Source of the DNA: Alkalicoccus saliphilus
Lineage (GTDB): Bacteria > Bacillota > Bacilli > Bacillales > Salisediminibacteriaceae
NCBI RefSeq assembly: GCF_003044065.1
Contig: NZ_PZJJ01000004.1
Coordinates: 120,079 to 184,078, forward strand
Direction: 5' to 3'
Length of the DNA: 64,000 bases
Part shown: positions 63,871 through 64,000 of the stretch, piece after piece
Position numbering within the stretch: position 1 is the first letter of the stretch
Layout: each line of letters opens with the position of its first letter
The notes under the pieces: generated by a model
The model's input: the letters and a program-made list of their open reading frames with translations, nothing else
Told to the model about the DNA's origin: nothing
Database searches by the model: none
Made by a program: the position numbers and the translations under genes

Positions 63871-64000
63871 CAGGCTGTTTATAAAGTGTTTTTTATACAT
63901 GCCTATGCAATTTCCTGCTTTCGCCTCCTCAGGACGCTTTCCGGGCGGGCCGGCTTCAGCTAATTTCTTCCTCCCACTGTTCGGAAGAAATGGATCTTCT
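63871..64000 (+). repeat. group B repeat, copy B3 (cut by window end)
   Basis: Starts CAGGCTGTTTATAAAGTG and continues through CGCCTCCTCAGGACGCTTTC, CGGGCGGGCCGGCTTCAGCT and AATTTCTTCCTCCCACTG, nearly identical to the first 130 bases of B1 (50774 onward). Confidence 0.8.

Overview
The window looks like a chromosomal segment of a low-to-mid G+C member of the Bacillaceae. The gene order follows the conserved Bacillus subtilis block from ytsJ to lysC: ytsJ-accDA-pfkA-pyk-fxsA-ytwI-citZ-icd-mdh-phoPR-polA-mutM-coaE-gapB-speD-nrdR-dnaBI-thrS-infC-rpmI-rplT-ysdABC-ysgA-pheST-rnhC-zapA-cvpA-polX-mutS2-yshE-fad/etf-trxA-uvrC-lysC. Almost every gene is on the + strand. Departures from B. subtilis suggest a halophilic or alkaliphilic relative: mqnC (futalosine menaquinone route) lies between dnaI and thrS, a MaoC-type hydratase follows mdh, an S-layer accessory (SLAP) gene lies between phoR and polA, and ytaF, ytxC and sspI are absent. 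The genus is inference only.

Layout. 1-12.3 kb holds central carbon metabolism: malic enzyme (5' truncated), a FadR/GntR regulator, carboxyltransferase subunits, upper and lower glycolysis, and citrate synthase, isocitrate and malate dehydrogenases. 12.9-21.1 kb holds PhoPR and DNA repair or cofactor genes. 21.9-31.2 kb holds gluconeogenic GapB, SpeD, NrdR, the DnaB/DnaI primosome loaders, MqnC and ThrS with a T-box leader. Two tandem paralogous membrane genes sit on the minus strand at 31.4-32.5 kb. 32.7-34.1 kb is the L20-autoregulated infC operon, with IF3 starting at AUU. 34-43.7 kb holds small membrane proteins, a dUTPase, an M42 peptidase, a YitT protein, an rRNA methyltransferase and T-box-controlled pheST. 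44-50.7 kb is the rnhC/zapA/cvpA/polX/mutS2 cluster. 51.7-58.6 kb is the fatty-acid degradation cluster, with two tandem acyl-CoA synthetases, FadR, an enoyl-CoA hydratase and EtfBA, and with FadR-like and cre-like sites visible. 60-63.8 kb has trxA, uvrC and lysC.

The least explained part is non-coding. The long intergenic gaps are filled by dispersed repeats of about 250-500 bp, in two related groups called A and B here, plus a 163-bp inverted-repeat-bounded unit (C). Nearly all full or partial copies lie directly 3' of a rho-independent terminator. In two loci (after yshE and after etfA) the terminator hairpin is present again on the far side of the repeat. Two B copies about 430 bp long lie in inverted orientation on either side of the whole fad/etf cluster. 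A truncated IS110-type transposase is embedded in another repeat cluster at 37.4-38.3 kb. No phage, CRISPR array, rRNA or tRNA gene was seen.
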